This document shows, piece by piece, positions 1 to 6,383 of a DNA stretch of 11,924 bases. Below the pieces are notes generated by a model, which saw only the letters and a list, made by a program, of their open reading frames with translations, was not told the DNA's origin and made no database searches. The DNA is from Planctomycetota bacterium. GTDB taxonomy: Bacteria > Planctomycetota > Planctomycetia > Pirellulales > Pirellulaceae. The position numbers and the translations under genes were made by a program. The stretch lies in assembly GCA_026692885.1 (NCBI GenBank), contig JAPLNJ010000345.1, positions 1-11,924 on the forward strand, written 5' to 3'. Every line of letters starts with the position of its first letter. Position 1 is the first letter of the stretch.

Positions 1-5
1 ACGCC

Positions 6-27
6 AGTCCTGACCCCTTTGATTTAC
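6..27 (+). repeat. Third copy of the RAYT end sequence (partial, at window edge)
   Basis: These 22 bases are identical to 2778-2799, the right end of the RAYT element further along, and inverse to its left end at 2027-2048. Reading 2-13 as codons gives Arg-Gln-Ser-stop. In the complete element the transposase also ends in Ser-stop inside the same repeat, with the TGA at the equivalent place (11-13 here, 2783-2785 there). This therefore may be the right end of a second RAYT element whose transposase lies off the left edge. The identity is seen directly; the off-window gene is inference. Confidence 0.6.
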
Positions 28-104
28 CCCTATCGCCCGGACCGCAGACGGCGCAGGCCCGCTGAGAACGAGGGCAGAAAGTAGAATGTCCCCTTTGTCG
101 CCCC

Positions 105-974
105 TCATGTCGCGGGGCCGTCATGCTCGCGTCGATTGTCCCGGATCTCGGTCAGCAGGCGGATGTAGTCCAACATCGAGTGGTCCTTGAACCAGCCGAT
201 GGGGCCTTCGAGTGTTAGGGCTTCGTCCGAGTTGCTTTCCGGATGGCTCTCGATTTCCTGCAGCAGCAGCTCGAACTGCTCGTCTGACAGGGCTGGCAGG
301 TCGTCGTTGCTCAGTTCGAGCGGACCGCGGTCCAGGGATTCCAGGTTTCCCGGACTGACGATGCGTTTCACCAGGCCGCAATGGCGGTACAGCAGGCCGG
401 GCGGCAGTCGGGGGACGATGTCACTCTGGTTGATGAAGCGGACCAGGCGGCCTGTGAGTTCGGCGTCGAAGCGTTCGGCAAAACCGCTCAGTCCCACCCG
501 AGGCTGGCCGTAGGTGTAGCTGCGGGCACCGATGCCGTTCCGCTGCAGTCTGGCGGCAGCCAGGACCGCCAAGGCGCCGCCCAGGCTGTGGCCGGTGACC
601 CACACGTGCTGGGCTTGGGCCGCCGCCGCCTCGAATTGCTGCAAGTGGTCCTCAACGTTCTGCAGACCGTTGCGGAAGCCGATATGGACGCGGCCCCACG
701 GATGATCCGCCGGGATCAGACGGGCATCCCGGACCCATTGTCCGAGATTGCTCGTGCCGCGGAACACCAGCAGCGCCACGTCGGGGGAACGGGCATGGAA
801 TCCTTGGATGTTTCCCTGGTTGAAGGGCGTCGCGGACGAGAAGCCCTGTTTCACTGCCCAGGCCGAGATGATCGCGGCGTTCGGTTCGTAAGCGACCTCG
901 GACGCTCGGGCCAGCAGCACGGCGGCCTCAAGATCGAGCCCCGGACGGATCAGGCACTGGAGGGCGGAGTTCAT
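105..974 (-). CDS. Class 3 (alpha/beta-hydrolase) lipase family protein
   Basis: A 289-residue alpha/beta hydrolase of the lipase class 3 family (triacylglycerol lipase/phospholipase type), expected to cleave ester bonds of lipids. The nucleophile elbow GHSLGGA places the catalytic serine at Ser130. Asp185 in NQSDIVPRLP and His265 in FKDHSMLDY complete the triad at normal spacings, and FRGT (71-74) is the typical oxyanion-side motif before the nucleophile. No signal peptide or membrane helix is visible, so it is probably cytoplasmic or depends on a partner for localisation. Its ATG (972-974) overlaps the TGA of the upstream WD40 gene (971-973) as ATGA, which implies translational coupling and a shared function. 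All catalytic residues are intact, so the gene looks functional although its upstream partner is truncated. Substrate cannot be told from sequence. Confidence 0.9.
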   Translation of the reverse strand: MNSALQCLIRPGLDLEAAVLLARASEVAYEPNAAIISAWAVKQGFSSATPFNQGNIQGFHARSPDVALLVFRGTSNLGQWVRDARLIPADHPWGRVHIGFRNGLQNVEDHLQQFEAAAAQAQHVWVTGHSLGGALAVLAAARLQRNGIGARSYTYGQPRVGLSGFAERFDAELTGRLVRFINQSDIVPRLPPGLLYRHCGLVKRIVSPGNLESLDRGPLELSNDDLPALSDEQFELLLQEIESHPESNSDEALTLEGPIGWFKDHSMLDYIRLLTEIRDNRREHDGPAT

Positions 975-1942
975 GGATTTTGGCTCCGGGAATCGCGGTT
1001 CACGAGCGTCCGTTTCCGGCTGTCGTCTTCGAACCGGAGGGAAAACCTTTGCTGATATTCCTCGAGCAGAGCTGCGGGGGTTTCGGTCAATTCAACAAGG
1101 CCCTGTTCCGGCGCGTGGAGCGGCATGTCGCGGAGCAACAAGGTATCTCTGGTCCAGACTTCAGCGATGCGCACCGTATCGCCACCAGGCGACGGTGCGG
1201 ACAGCGGATGCATCGCCAGCGCGCGATTCCAGAGGGTGCTTTCGAGCTGCCACTGCCCATCGTTCCCCGGGGCAAACCAGTGCAGCGCGCGGTCCGTGCG
1301 GGTGACGAGGCGTCCCTCGGTACTGAAAGCCGCGGAACGGACGGCGTCTCGATGCATCAAGGGCAGTCCGATGGGCTTGCCGTTGTCGGCGTCCCAGATT
1401 CGGGCCGTGTTGTCAGAGCTGGCGGTGACGAGGCGCCGCCCGTCGGAGCTGAAGGCCGCGGAAAGGACCCAGTTCTTATGCTGCAAGGGCAGTCCGATGG
1501 GCTTGCCGTTCTCGGCGTCCCAGATACGGGCCGTTTTGTCATCGCTGGCGGTGACGACGCGCCGCCCGTCGGAGCTGAAGGCCGCGGAATAGACGGAGTC
1601 CTCATGCCGGAACGTGTGTTGGACGTGGAACAGGCTGCCCGAAGAAAGGATTCGTCGCACTTGGAGTGCTGCCTCCGGCTGCTGCTCGATCGACAACGAC
1701 TTCAGCAGAAGCAATACGGCCTCGTCCCGTGGCCGCTGCACGGAGGCGGTGCGTGCCTGACGCAGCCAGTATTGGCTCAACGCCCGCTTGGCGTCTGCCT
1801 CTTGGCCGGGAATCGCGGCCAGTTCCTGGAAGGCTACGGTCGGGACGTCGTCAGCAGCGAGGGATATGTGGCCAAGCAGATCCTGAATGTACCGTACTCT
1901 CGCCACACGTTGCTGGACAAAGATTCCGCCGACCGCCAGCAC
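971..1942 (-). CDS. WD40-repeat protein, 5'-truncated remnant with membrane helix
   Basis: The open frame runs from an in-frame TGA at 2030-2032 to 971. The first usable start is GTG at 1942, in the middle of a membrane helix, because residues upstream of it (RWKWSAAAAALVAV, then LAVGG) form its first half. After the helix comes a helical linker (about 20-100, with LLLLKSLSIEQQPEAALQVRRIL) and then about three WD40 blades: two clear ones (about 110-150 and 152-192, both with SAAFSSDGRR and ARIWDA) and a decayed third (199-223). Helix, linker, WD40 is the C-terminal layout of large STAND-NTPase or Ser/Thr-kinase receptors in planctomycetes. That N-terminal part is absent, and the frame stops exactly in the left inverted repeat of the RAYT element. 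Three blades cannot close a normal propeller, so this is probably a gene remnant. Its stop overlaps the lipase start. Confidence 0.75.
   Translation of the reverse strand: MLAVGGIFVQQRVARVRYIQDLLGHISLAADDVPTVAFQELAAIPGQEADAKRALSQYWLRQARTASVQRPRDEAVLLLLKSLSIEQQPEAALQVRRILSSGSLFHVQHTFRHEDSVYSAAFSSDGRRVVTASDDKTARIWDAENGKPIGLPLQHKNWVLSAAFSSDGRRLVTASSDNTARIWDADNGKPIGLPLMHRDAVRSAAFSTEGRLVTRTDRALHWFAPGNDGQWQLESTLWNRALAMHPLSAPSPGGDTVRIAEVWTRDTLLLRDMPLHAPEQGLVELTETPAALLEEYQQRFSLRFEDDSRKRTLVNRDSRSQNP
1358..1609 (-). repeat. 126-bp tandem repeat encoding two WD40 blades
   Basis: Two consecutive units start at 1358 and 1484, a shift of 126 bases, which is 42 codons or one WD40 blade. Over the first roughly 113 bases of each unit I count only about six or seven differences, most of them isolated single-base changes. 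Similarity this high at the DNA level suggests recent duplication or gene conversion rather than only conserved protein structure. A third, much more diverged blade lies towards the lower coordinates (about 1270-1357). Confidence 0.8.
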
Positions 1943-2026
1943 GGCAACCAGCGCCGCCGCGGCAGCAGACCATTTCCAGCGGTCGCGGGGAAACTCCTGG
2001 CTTACCCACTCCTGATTGAAGAGGAC

Positions 2027-2050
2027 AAATCAAAGGGGTCAGGAGTCATT
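2027..2050 (-). repeat. Left terminal inverted repeat of RAYT element
   Basis: These 24 bases are the reverse complement of 2774-2797 with a single mismatch. They fall within a possible stem-loop, 2026-2033 pairing perfectly with 2049-2056 around a 15-nt loop. On the minus strand they contribute the TGA that closes the WD40 reading frame upstream. Confidence 0.8.
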
Positions 2051-2083
2051 GATTTGTGTCTTGGGACTTGTTAAGCTCTCCCC

Positions 2084-2785
2084 ATGCCACGACCACCACG
2101 AGCCGATGAAGCAGGCGGGCTGTACCATGCCCTGAATCGAGGAAACTCGCGAGCCCAAATCTTCCACAAGGAAGCCGATTACGAAGCGTTCGAGCGCATT
2201 TTAGCGGAAGGCTTGGAACGCTGCGATGTTCAGTGTTTTTGCTATCAGTTGTTGCCGAATCACTGGCACTTGGTTTTGCGGCCGAACCGCGATGGCGAGA
2301 TGAGCCGGTTCCTGCGGTGGGTCACGGCCACCCATACGATGCGTTACCATGCCCATTACCACACGTCGGGCGAGGGGCACGTCTCTCAGGGGCGGTTCAA
2401 GAGTTTCCCCGTCCAAGATGACGGACACTTTCTGACGGTCTGTCGCTACGTCGAGCGGAATGCCTTGCGCGCCGAATTGGTGGCACGGGCCGAAGACTGG
2501 CGCTGGGGTTCGCTGTGGCGTTGGCTGCAGCCGGCCGAGTCTGATCCAGCCTTGCTGTCCGCCTGGCCGATTCCCCGTCTGCCGAACTGGGTAGAGAAGG
2601 TTAACAAGCCGCTCACGGAACGCGAGTTGGCGGCGGTGCGACGGTCTGCCCAACGTGGTCGTCCGCTGGGTGAACCCTCCTGGGTCGAATCGACTGCCCA
2701 ACGACTGGGTTTGGCATCCACGCTCCGCCCCCGCGGCCGACCGCAGGTGCGACTCTTGGAAGAATTCGCAAACAATGAGTCCTGA
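2084..2785 (+). CDS. REP-associated tyrosine transposase (Y1, IS200-like)
   Basis: A 233-residue transposase of the Y1/IS200 superfamily, RAYT branch. It should nick and rejoin single-stranded DNA through a 5'-phosphotyrosine at hairpin-forming ends. The HUH metal-binding motif is seen as NHWHLVLRP (His60 and His62). The single catalytic tyrosine is probably Tyr122 in the helix CRYVERNALRA. The start MPRPPRADEAGGLYHALNRGN is typical of the group, as is the tail RGRPLGEPSWVESTAQRLGL followed by RPRGRP, which belongs to RAYTs rather than short IS200 TnpA. The gene is complete and appears intact. The ATG at 2084 fits the family N-terminus, although no clear ribosome-binding site precedes it. It sits between matching inverted repeats and touches a truncated neighbour. 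Confidence 0.93.
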   Translation: MPRPPRADEAGGLYHALNRGNSRAQIFHKEADYEAFERILAEGLERCDVQCFCYQLLPNHWHLVLRPNRDGEMSRFLRWVTATHTMRYHAHYHTSGEGHVSQGRFKSFPVQDDGHFLTVCRYVERNALRAELVARAEDWRWGSLWRWLQPAESDPALLSAWPIPRLPNWVEKVNKPLTERELAAVRRSAQRGRPLGEPSWVESTAQRLGLASTLRPRGRPQVRLLEEFANNES

Positions 2786-2797
2786 CCCCTTTGATTT
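2774..2797 (+). repeat. Right terminal inverted repeat of RAYT element
   Basis: Matches the reverse complement of 2027-2050 at 23 of 24 positions and shares 22 identical bases (2778-2799) with the copy at 6-27. The last three codons of the transposase (Asn-Glu-Ser) and its TGA are encoded within it, so the end sequence is constrained both as protein code and probably as a transposition site. Confidence 0.8.
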
Positions 2798-2799
2798 AC

Positions 2800-2857
2800 T
2801 CAGTTTTTGCGGCCTCTGGGCAACGAGGGTGGAGAGTCTCGCCGCCGCAAAAACTGA
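2800..2857. repeat. Perfect 14-bp inverted repeat (hairpin) next to the RAYT right end
   Basis: Bases 2800-2813 (TCAGTTTTTGCGGC) pair perfectly with 2844-2857 around a 30-nt loop. The loop itself has a possible small stem near its base (CTCT with AGAG). It begins three bases beyond the RAYT inverted repeat. A U-run is not in the right place for a terminator. It could be a REP-like substrate of the transposase, the trace of another small element, or a processed RNA. The rest of 2858-3052 shows nothing I can assign. Confidence 0.65.
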
Positions 2858-3052
2858 AATTTGAACGACTGACCCTGGCCGCTGTTTCCGCCCAGTTTTG
2901 CACGGCCCAGCCGGGGACCCATCCGCAGGCAGGCCGCGCCCATGACCGGGCGTCTGAAGCCCCGGTACGATCGTGCTGACTTCGGCGGCGAAGCGTCGTA
3001 GCTGCTCAAGATGCTTTCGATCAAGGGCCGAGGCTCCTGCCGATACTCAACG

Positions 3053-3952
3053 TCAGCGCACTCCGAACGGGAGGCAGGTCACTTCGCGGACGCGGCGTTC
3101 GGCCATTTGGCAGTAGTCGGCGACGCAGTCGATGCCGATATAGCTGCGGCCCAGTTCTTTGGCCACCACCGCCGTGGTGCCGCTGCCGAGGAACGGGTCG
3201 AGCACCAGGCCGCCTTCGGGCGAACCGGCCAGAATGCAGGTTTCCACGAGTGACGGCGGAAACACGGCGAAGTGCGCGCCGCGAAACTTCGACAAGGAGA
3301 TCGACCAGACGGTACGCTTGTTGCGGCCCTTGGGGTGAAAAGCCTGGTCCCAGCGTCCGTCGTGCAGGTTCGAGCTGCCCTGGTTCTTGCCTTGCTCCGG
3401 CGTGCCGTCGCGCTGGAAAAAGTGCTTTCGGCCGCCCCGCATGCGGCTCTTCTCGGTGAAGGTTACATGCGGCTCGCGAATCGCATCGGCGTCGTAGTAG
3501 TAGTCCTGGCTCTTCGTGAACAGGAAAATGTACTCGTGGTCCGTGGTGGGACGGTTCTTCACGGCCGAGGGCATGGCGTTGGGTTTATGCCAGATGATGT
3601 CGCTCCGCAAGATCCAGCCGTCGGCCTGCAGAGCCAAAGCCACGCGCCAGGGCATGCCGAGTTGCTCGCCGTCACAATACTTGTCGCCGATCACCAGCCA
3701 CAGCGTGCCGGTCTCTTTCAGGACGCGGCGGCCTTCGGCGAAGACTCGCACCAACGCGGCAATGTAGGCCTCCGGTGTGGATTCCAGGCCCAATTGGTGC
3801 GCGCCGCTGTAGTCGCGTTGGCGATAGTAAGGCGGGCTGGTGACCAGAGCGTCCACCAGCGCTGTCGGCAACGCGCAGAGTTGCTCCCATGCATCCGCGT
3901 GGAAGATCCGGTTCAGCCAGGGTTGAGCGTCGGTCGGCGAGGGGTTCGTCAT
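3053..3952 (-). CDS. Site-specific DNA methyltransferase (beta class, SPPY motif)
   Basis: A 299-residue S-adenosylmethionine-dependent DNA methyltransferase. The catalytic motif IV, TSPPYYRQRDY (Ser39-Pro-Pro-Tyr42), comes first. The cofactor-binding motif follows near the C-terminus as LDPFLGSGTTAVVAKELGRSY (starting at about 251), then GIDCVADYC. This circular order is the beta class, and SPPY rather than DPPY favours N4-cytosine methylation, though some SPPY enzymes methylate adenine. FPPSLVE before the cofactor motif is also typical. The middle (about 160-215), rich in basic residues, is the likely target-recognition part. A weak AAGGA Shine-Dalgarno lies about 11 bases before the ATG. 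No restriction endonuclease or specificity gene is adjacent, so it appears to be an orphan. The recognition site cannot be read from sequence. Confidence 0.92.
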   Translation of the reverse strand: MTNPSPTDAQPWLNRIFHADAWEQLCALPTALVDALVTSPPYYRQRDYSGAHQLGLESTPEAYIAALVRVFAEGRRVLKETGTLWLVIGDKYCDGEQLGMPWRVALALQADGWILRSDIIWHKPNAMPSAVKNRPTTDHEYIFLFTKSQDYYYDADAIREPHVTFTEKSRMRGGRKHFFQRDGTPEQGKNQGSSNLHDGRWDQAFHPKGRNKRTVWSISLSKFRGAHFAVFPPSLVETCILAGSPEGGLVLDPFLGSGTTAVVAKELGRSYIGIDCVADYCQMAERRVREVTCLPFGVR

Positions 3953-4016
3953 AGGTTCGATATTCCTTGACAGGCCCTAATGGCGATTCACAGAAACTTC
4001 TGGCGGCTGGCGGTGT

Positions 4017-4044
4017 TTGATTTTTCGGGCATCGGTTATAGGAT
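4017..4044 (+). promoter_or_regulatory. Possible sigma70-type promoter for the ECF operon
   Basis: TTGATT (4017-4022), a 16-bp spacer and TAGGAT (4039-4044) match the -35 and -10 consensus at four of six positions each, about 50 bases before the sigma-factor ATG. ECF operons are often autoregulated through a different promoter type, and I see no clear AAC/CGT pair here. This is a weak prediction. Confidence 0.3.
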
Positions 4045-4093
4045 TAACGTTCACCATTCTCGCGGTTGGCGCGGCGCTTGAACAGGGTGGGTC

Positions 4094-4807
4094 ATGGTAT
4101 CAGGCCCACTGCAGACAACCCTCCCCGCCGTCGTGGCCGTCGAGATCGCCGTAAGGAAGAAGACGTTGTCGCTGGCCGAAACCCTCGCCTGGAAACTGCC
4201 GTCGTCCGAGGTGACCGACCCGGATGCCCGGTTGATGCTGCAAGTGCGCGACGGCAACGCCGCCGCCTTCGAGGAGTTGGTGTTGCGTTACCAGGCCCGC
4301 CTGATCACGGTCTTGCAGCATCTGGTGCATGACCGCGACCGAGCGGAGGAGTTGGCGCAGGACGTGTTCTTGCGAGTGTTCCGCGCTCGGCACACCTACG
4401 TGCCCAATGCCAAGTTCTCGACGTGGCTGTTCACCATCGCCCACAACGTGGCGAGCAACGCCCTACGTTCGAAGTCGCGACGTCGCGAGGTGAATCTCGC
4501 CGTGGAACAGAGCGGAGACATGGCGAGTGCTTCGTTGGACGGCCTGGCGACTGCGCCCAGCGGTCAAATGCCTACGCGGCAACTGGATAAGACGGAAATC
4601 TCGGAGGTCGTGCGGGCAGCCATCGATACGCTGAACGACCGCCAGCGGATGGCTCTGCTACTGGCCCGCTTTGAACACATGAACTACACGGACATCGCGA
4701 CGGCGATGGGCTTGTCGGCCCAGGCCGTCAAGTCGCTGTTGTCGCGGGCACGCGAGAATCTACGGATCGTCCTGGAACCTTATATGCAGGAGGGCGTCCG
4801 ACCATGA
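4094..4807 (+). CDS. RNA polymerase sigma-70 factor, ECF subfamily
   Basis: A 237-residue ECF sigma factor that would direct RNA polymerase to a small regulon. Region sigma2 spans about 45-125 (DPDARLMLQVRDGNAAAFEELV, then HDRDRAEELAQDVFLRVFRA and FSTWLFTIAHNVASNALRS, the -10 recognition and melting part). A variable linker (130-165) precedes sigma4 at about 172-225 (AIDTLNDRQRMALLLARFEH, then the helix-turn-helix IATAMGLSAQAVKSLLSRAREN), which reads the -35 element. The ATG at 4094 has AGGGTGG just before it. A TTG at 4166 in the same frame is preceded by AAGGAAGA at good spacing and would remove a 24-residue extension not usual in this family, so the true start is uncertain. Its stop overlaps the anti-sigma start (ATGA, 4804-4807), the classic coupling of a sigma factor and its inhibitor. 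Confidence 0.92.
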   Translation: MVSGPLQTTLPAVVAVEIAVRKKTLSLAETLAWKLPSSEVTDPDARLMLQVRDGNAAAFEELVLRYQARLITVLQHLVHDRDRAEELAQDVFLRVFRARHTYVPNAKFSTWLFTIAHNVASNALRSKSRRREVNLAVEQSGDMASASLDGLATAPSGQMPTRQLDKTEISEVVRAAIDTLNDRQRMALLLARFEHMNYTDIATAMGLSAQAVKSLLSRARENLRIVLEPYMQEGVRP

Positions 4808-5316
4808 ACGTCGAACCACGCCCATTGGAGCACGCCGAACCGGAACTGGAGCAGTTAGTCGCCTACCTGGACGGCGAACTGGAGGCCGAGGCCGCGCGCG
4901 AGGTGGAGCGGCGACTGGCGGCGGACCCCGCCTATCGCCAGCGACTCAACCGGCTGCAGCAAGCGTGGGACTTGTTGGATCATCTGCCGAAGGCGACGAT
5001 CGAGCCGGCGTTCACGCAGAGTACGGTGGCCCTGGTCGTCGTCCAGGCAGCCGACGACGTGGAGCAGTTGAAGTCGGCCCATTCCCGTCTGCAGCGATTT
5101 GTCTGGGCGGGCGGATTGGCCCTCGCCACCGGCGCGTTTCTGCTGGGGTACGGCGGGCTGTCTCGCGTCGGCGACCGCGAGAACCGCCGGTTGTTGCGTG
5201 ACTTGCCGGTAATCGAAAGAATCGGCGAGTATCGTTATGTGGACACCGTCGAATTCTTGCGCACACTCGATCGCGAAGGGCTATTTGCAGAGGAAGAGGT
5301 CAGCGATGACATGTGA
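4804..5316 (+). CDS. Single-pass membrane anti-sigma factor
   Basis: A 170-residue protein whose position (4-nt overlap with an ECF sigma gene) and layout identify it as the cognate anti-sigma factor. It would hold the sigma factor at the membrane until an envelope signal releases it. The N-terminal part LEQLVAYLDGELEAEAAREVERRLAADP (about 15-42) resembles the helical anti-sigma domain. The His-x3-Cys-x2-Cys zinc motif of zinc-type anti-sigma factors is missing, and the protein has no cysteine. One membrane helix lies at about 100-119 (VWAGGLALATGAFLLGYGG), leaving a short, charged C-terminal tail of about 50 residues on the far side. The tail is too small for a sensor domain, so sensing may belong to the next gene product. 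Its TGA (5314-5316) overlaps the next start by 11 bases. Confidence 0.8.
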   Translation: MNVEPRPLEHAEPELEQLVAYLDGELEAEAAREVERRLAADPAYRQRLNRLQQAWDLLDHLPKATIEPAFTQSTVALVVVQAADDVEQLKSAHSRLQRFVWAGGLALATGAFLLGYGGLSRVGDRENRRLLRDLPVIERIGEYRYVDTVEFLRTLDREGLFAEEEVSDDM

Positions 5317-6382
5317 CCGGCAGCCCCTATACCTATACCTGGGCCTGTTACTGCTCGGCTGCGCGGCGCATCTGGCGGCCGCCGACCAGGCACCCGACGC
5401 GATCCGCAGTGGGCTCGCCAAGCTGTCGGCAGCCGAGAAGAAGGAGTTGCAGCAGAAGCAAGAGCTGTTCGACCGCCTGCCGCCTGAGGAGCAAGCACGG
5501 CTGCGCAAGGTGCACGCCGAGATCACGGGTGATCAGCAAGCCGACCAGTTGGAAAAGGTGCTGAGCCACTATGCCCGTTGGCTCAACACCCTGCCTTCGG
5601 GCCAACGCGCCGACCTACTGAGTCGGCCGCCGGAGGAGCGTCTGGCTGAAATCAAGCGACTCCTGCGCCAGCAGGAAACAACGCGGCTGAGCAGTCTGAT
5701 GACGCAGGAACTCAGCGAAGAGGACCTCGCGGCAATTCTCGCGTGGCTCGACGATCTGTTGGGACGGCGCGAGCAGGACCTCATGGCCAAGTTTCCGATG
5801 CTGGAACCACGGCTGCGTCAAATCGAGGATCCCCAGCGACGGCGGTTGACCATGTATTGGATGGTTCGCCACAGCGGTGCCACGCCGGACGTGCTGCGGC
5901 CCGAAGCTGCGGATCTGGAACGGCTCAAGGAGCGGGTCTCACCCAAGGCCCGCCAGGTGCTGGACAAGACGCACGACCCGGACAGTGTGGCGAAGTTGGC
6001 GGCGAGTTGGATGCAGGCGGCGATGTTCAGCAAACGCGTGGTGCCGCCGGTGGACCCCAGCGAACTGACGCGTTTCTACAACGAACAGTTGAAGCCCGAG
6101 GACCGCGAGTACTTGGAGAGTCTGCCCGCAAAGCGGATGCAGCACGAACTCACTCGCAAGTATCTCGCGCACCGTTTCCGCCAGTCGCCCAACGGCGAAA
6201 TGCCCCCGTTCTTTCGCTCGGGAAGCGGTCCGCGCGGATTCGGTCCGTACCCACCGCCCGGATCGCGTCCGTCGACTTTGGAGCGGACGCCGGAGGCTCG
6301 CCCGGACACGCCGCGAAGGCCGCCATTCTCACACGAGAACTGGCGTAAGCCGAAAGAAGCTGGTGTTGCCGACAAGCCGTAG
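5306..6382 (+). CDS. Exported protein of an ECF sigma operon, charged helical with Pro/Arg-rich tail
   Basis: A 358-residue exported protein of unknown function. The start at ATG 5306 is chosen because GAAGAGGT lies five bases upstream and the N-terminus becomes a signal sequence: LYLYLGLLLLGC gives a possible lipobox with Cys19, or signal peptidase I could cut after AHLAAA. The mature part is almost all charged helix with repeated short proline motifs (DRLPPEEQARLRKVH at 57-70, NTLPSGQRADLLSRPPEERLAEIKRL at about 94-119, ESLPAKR at 271-277), in the style of DUF3106-like and CpxP-like periplasmic proteins. A proline, glycine and arginine-rich tail covers about 296-345. It overlaps the anti-sigma gene by 11 bases, so it is made with it. 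I infer that it senses or modulates the signal to the anti-sigma factor; I do not recognise a named family. Confidence 0.8.
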   Translation: MTCDRQPLYLYLGLLLLGCAAHLAAADQAPDAIRSGLAKLSAAEKKELQQKQELFDRLPPEEQARLRKVHAEITGDQQADQLEKVLSHYARWLNTLPSGQRADLLSRPPEERLAEIKRLLRQQETTRLSSLMTQELSEEDLAAILAWLDDLLGRREQDLMAKFPMLEPRLRQIEDPQRRRLTMYWMVRHSGATPDVLRPEAADLERLKERVSPKARQVLDKTHDPDSVAKLAASWMQAAMFSKRVVPPVDPSELTRFYNEQLKPEDREYLESLPAKRMQHELTRKYLAHRFRQSPNGEMPPFFRSGSGPRGFGPYPPPGSRPSTLERTPEARPDTPRRPPFSHENWRKPKEAGVADKP

Positions 6383-6383
6383 T

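Larger units (their letters stand above)
2027..2797 (+). mobile_element. RAYT (IS200/IS605-like HUH) element with terminal inverted repeats
   Basis: A 771-bp unit containing one transposase gene, bounded by a 24-bp inverted repeat: 2027-2050 on the left matches the reverse complement of 2774-2797 with one mismatch. The transposase stop codon (2783-2785) lies inside the right repeat. The left repeat supplies an in-frame TGA to the WD40 frame running the other way. RAYT enzymes are HUH transposases that act on hairpin ends. The left end can also fold as an 8-bp stem (2026-2033 with 2049-2056), and the right end contains a weaker 5-bp stem (2776-2780 with 2798-2802). No target-site duplication is evident. 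The WD40 frame does not resume on the right side, so the insertion was accompanied or followed by loss of sequence. Confidence 0.75.

Noticed and set aside
381..1055. Plus-strand open frame of 224 codons opposite the lipase
   Set aside because: The lipase on the other strand has a full catalytic triad; this is a GC-rich antisense shadow.
980..2074. Long plus-strand open frame (364 codons) opposite the WD40 gene
   Set aside because: It mirrors the WD40 frame, has no recognisable domain and contains the same 42-codon periodicity only as an antisense echo.
2049..2077. TTGATT...TTAAGC as a transposase promoter
   Set aside because: The -10 match is poor and the start codon would be only a few bases beyond it.
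2800..3024. Minus-strand frame right of the RAYT element, considered as the missing 5' part of the WD40 gene
   Set aside because: The translation shows no kinase, NTPase or WD40 feature and does not continue the interrupted frame.
3272..3970. Plus-strand open frame of 232 codons opposite the methyltransferase
   Set aside because: No domain signal; the opposite strand carries clear methyltransferase motifs.
3967..3972. TTGACA as a -35 box for the sigma operon
   Set aside because: No acceptable -10 lies 16-18 bases downstream (CAGAAA region); the pair at 4017-4044 is better, though still weak.
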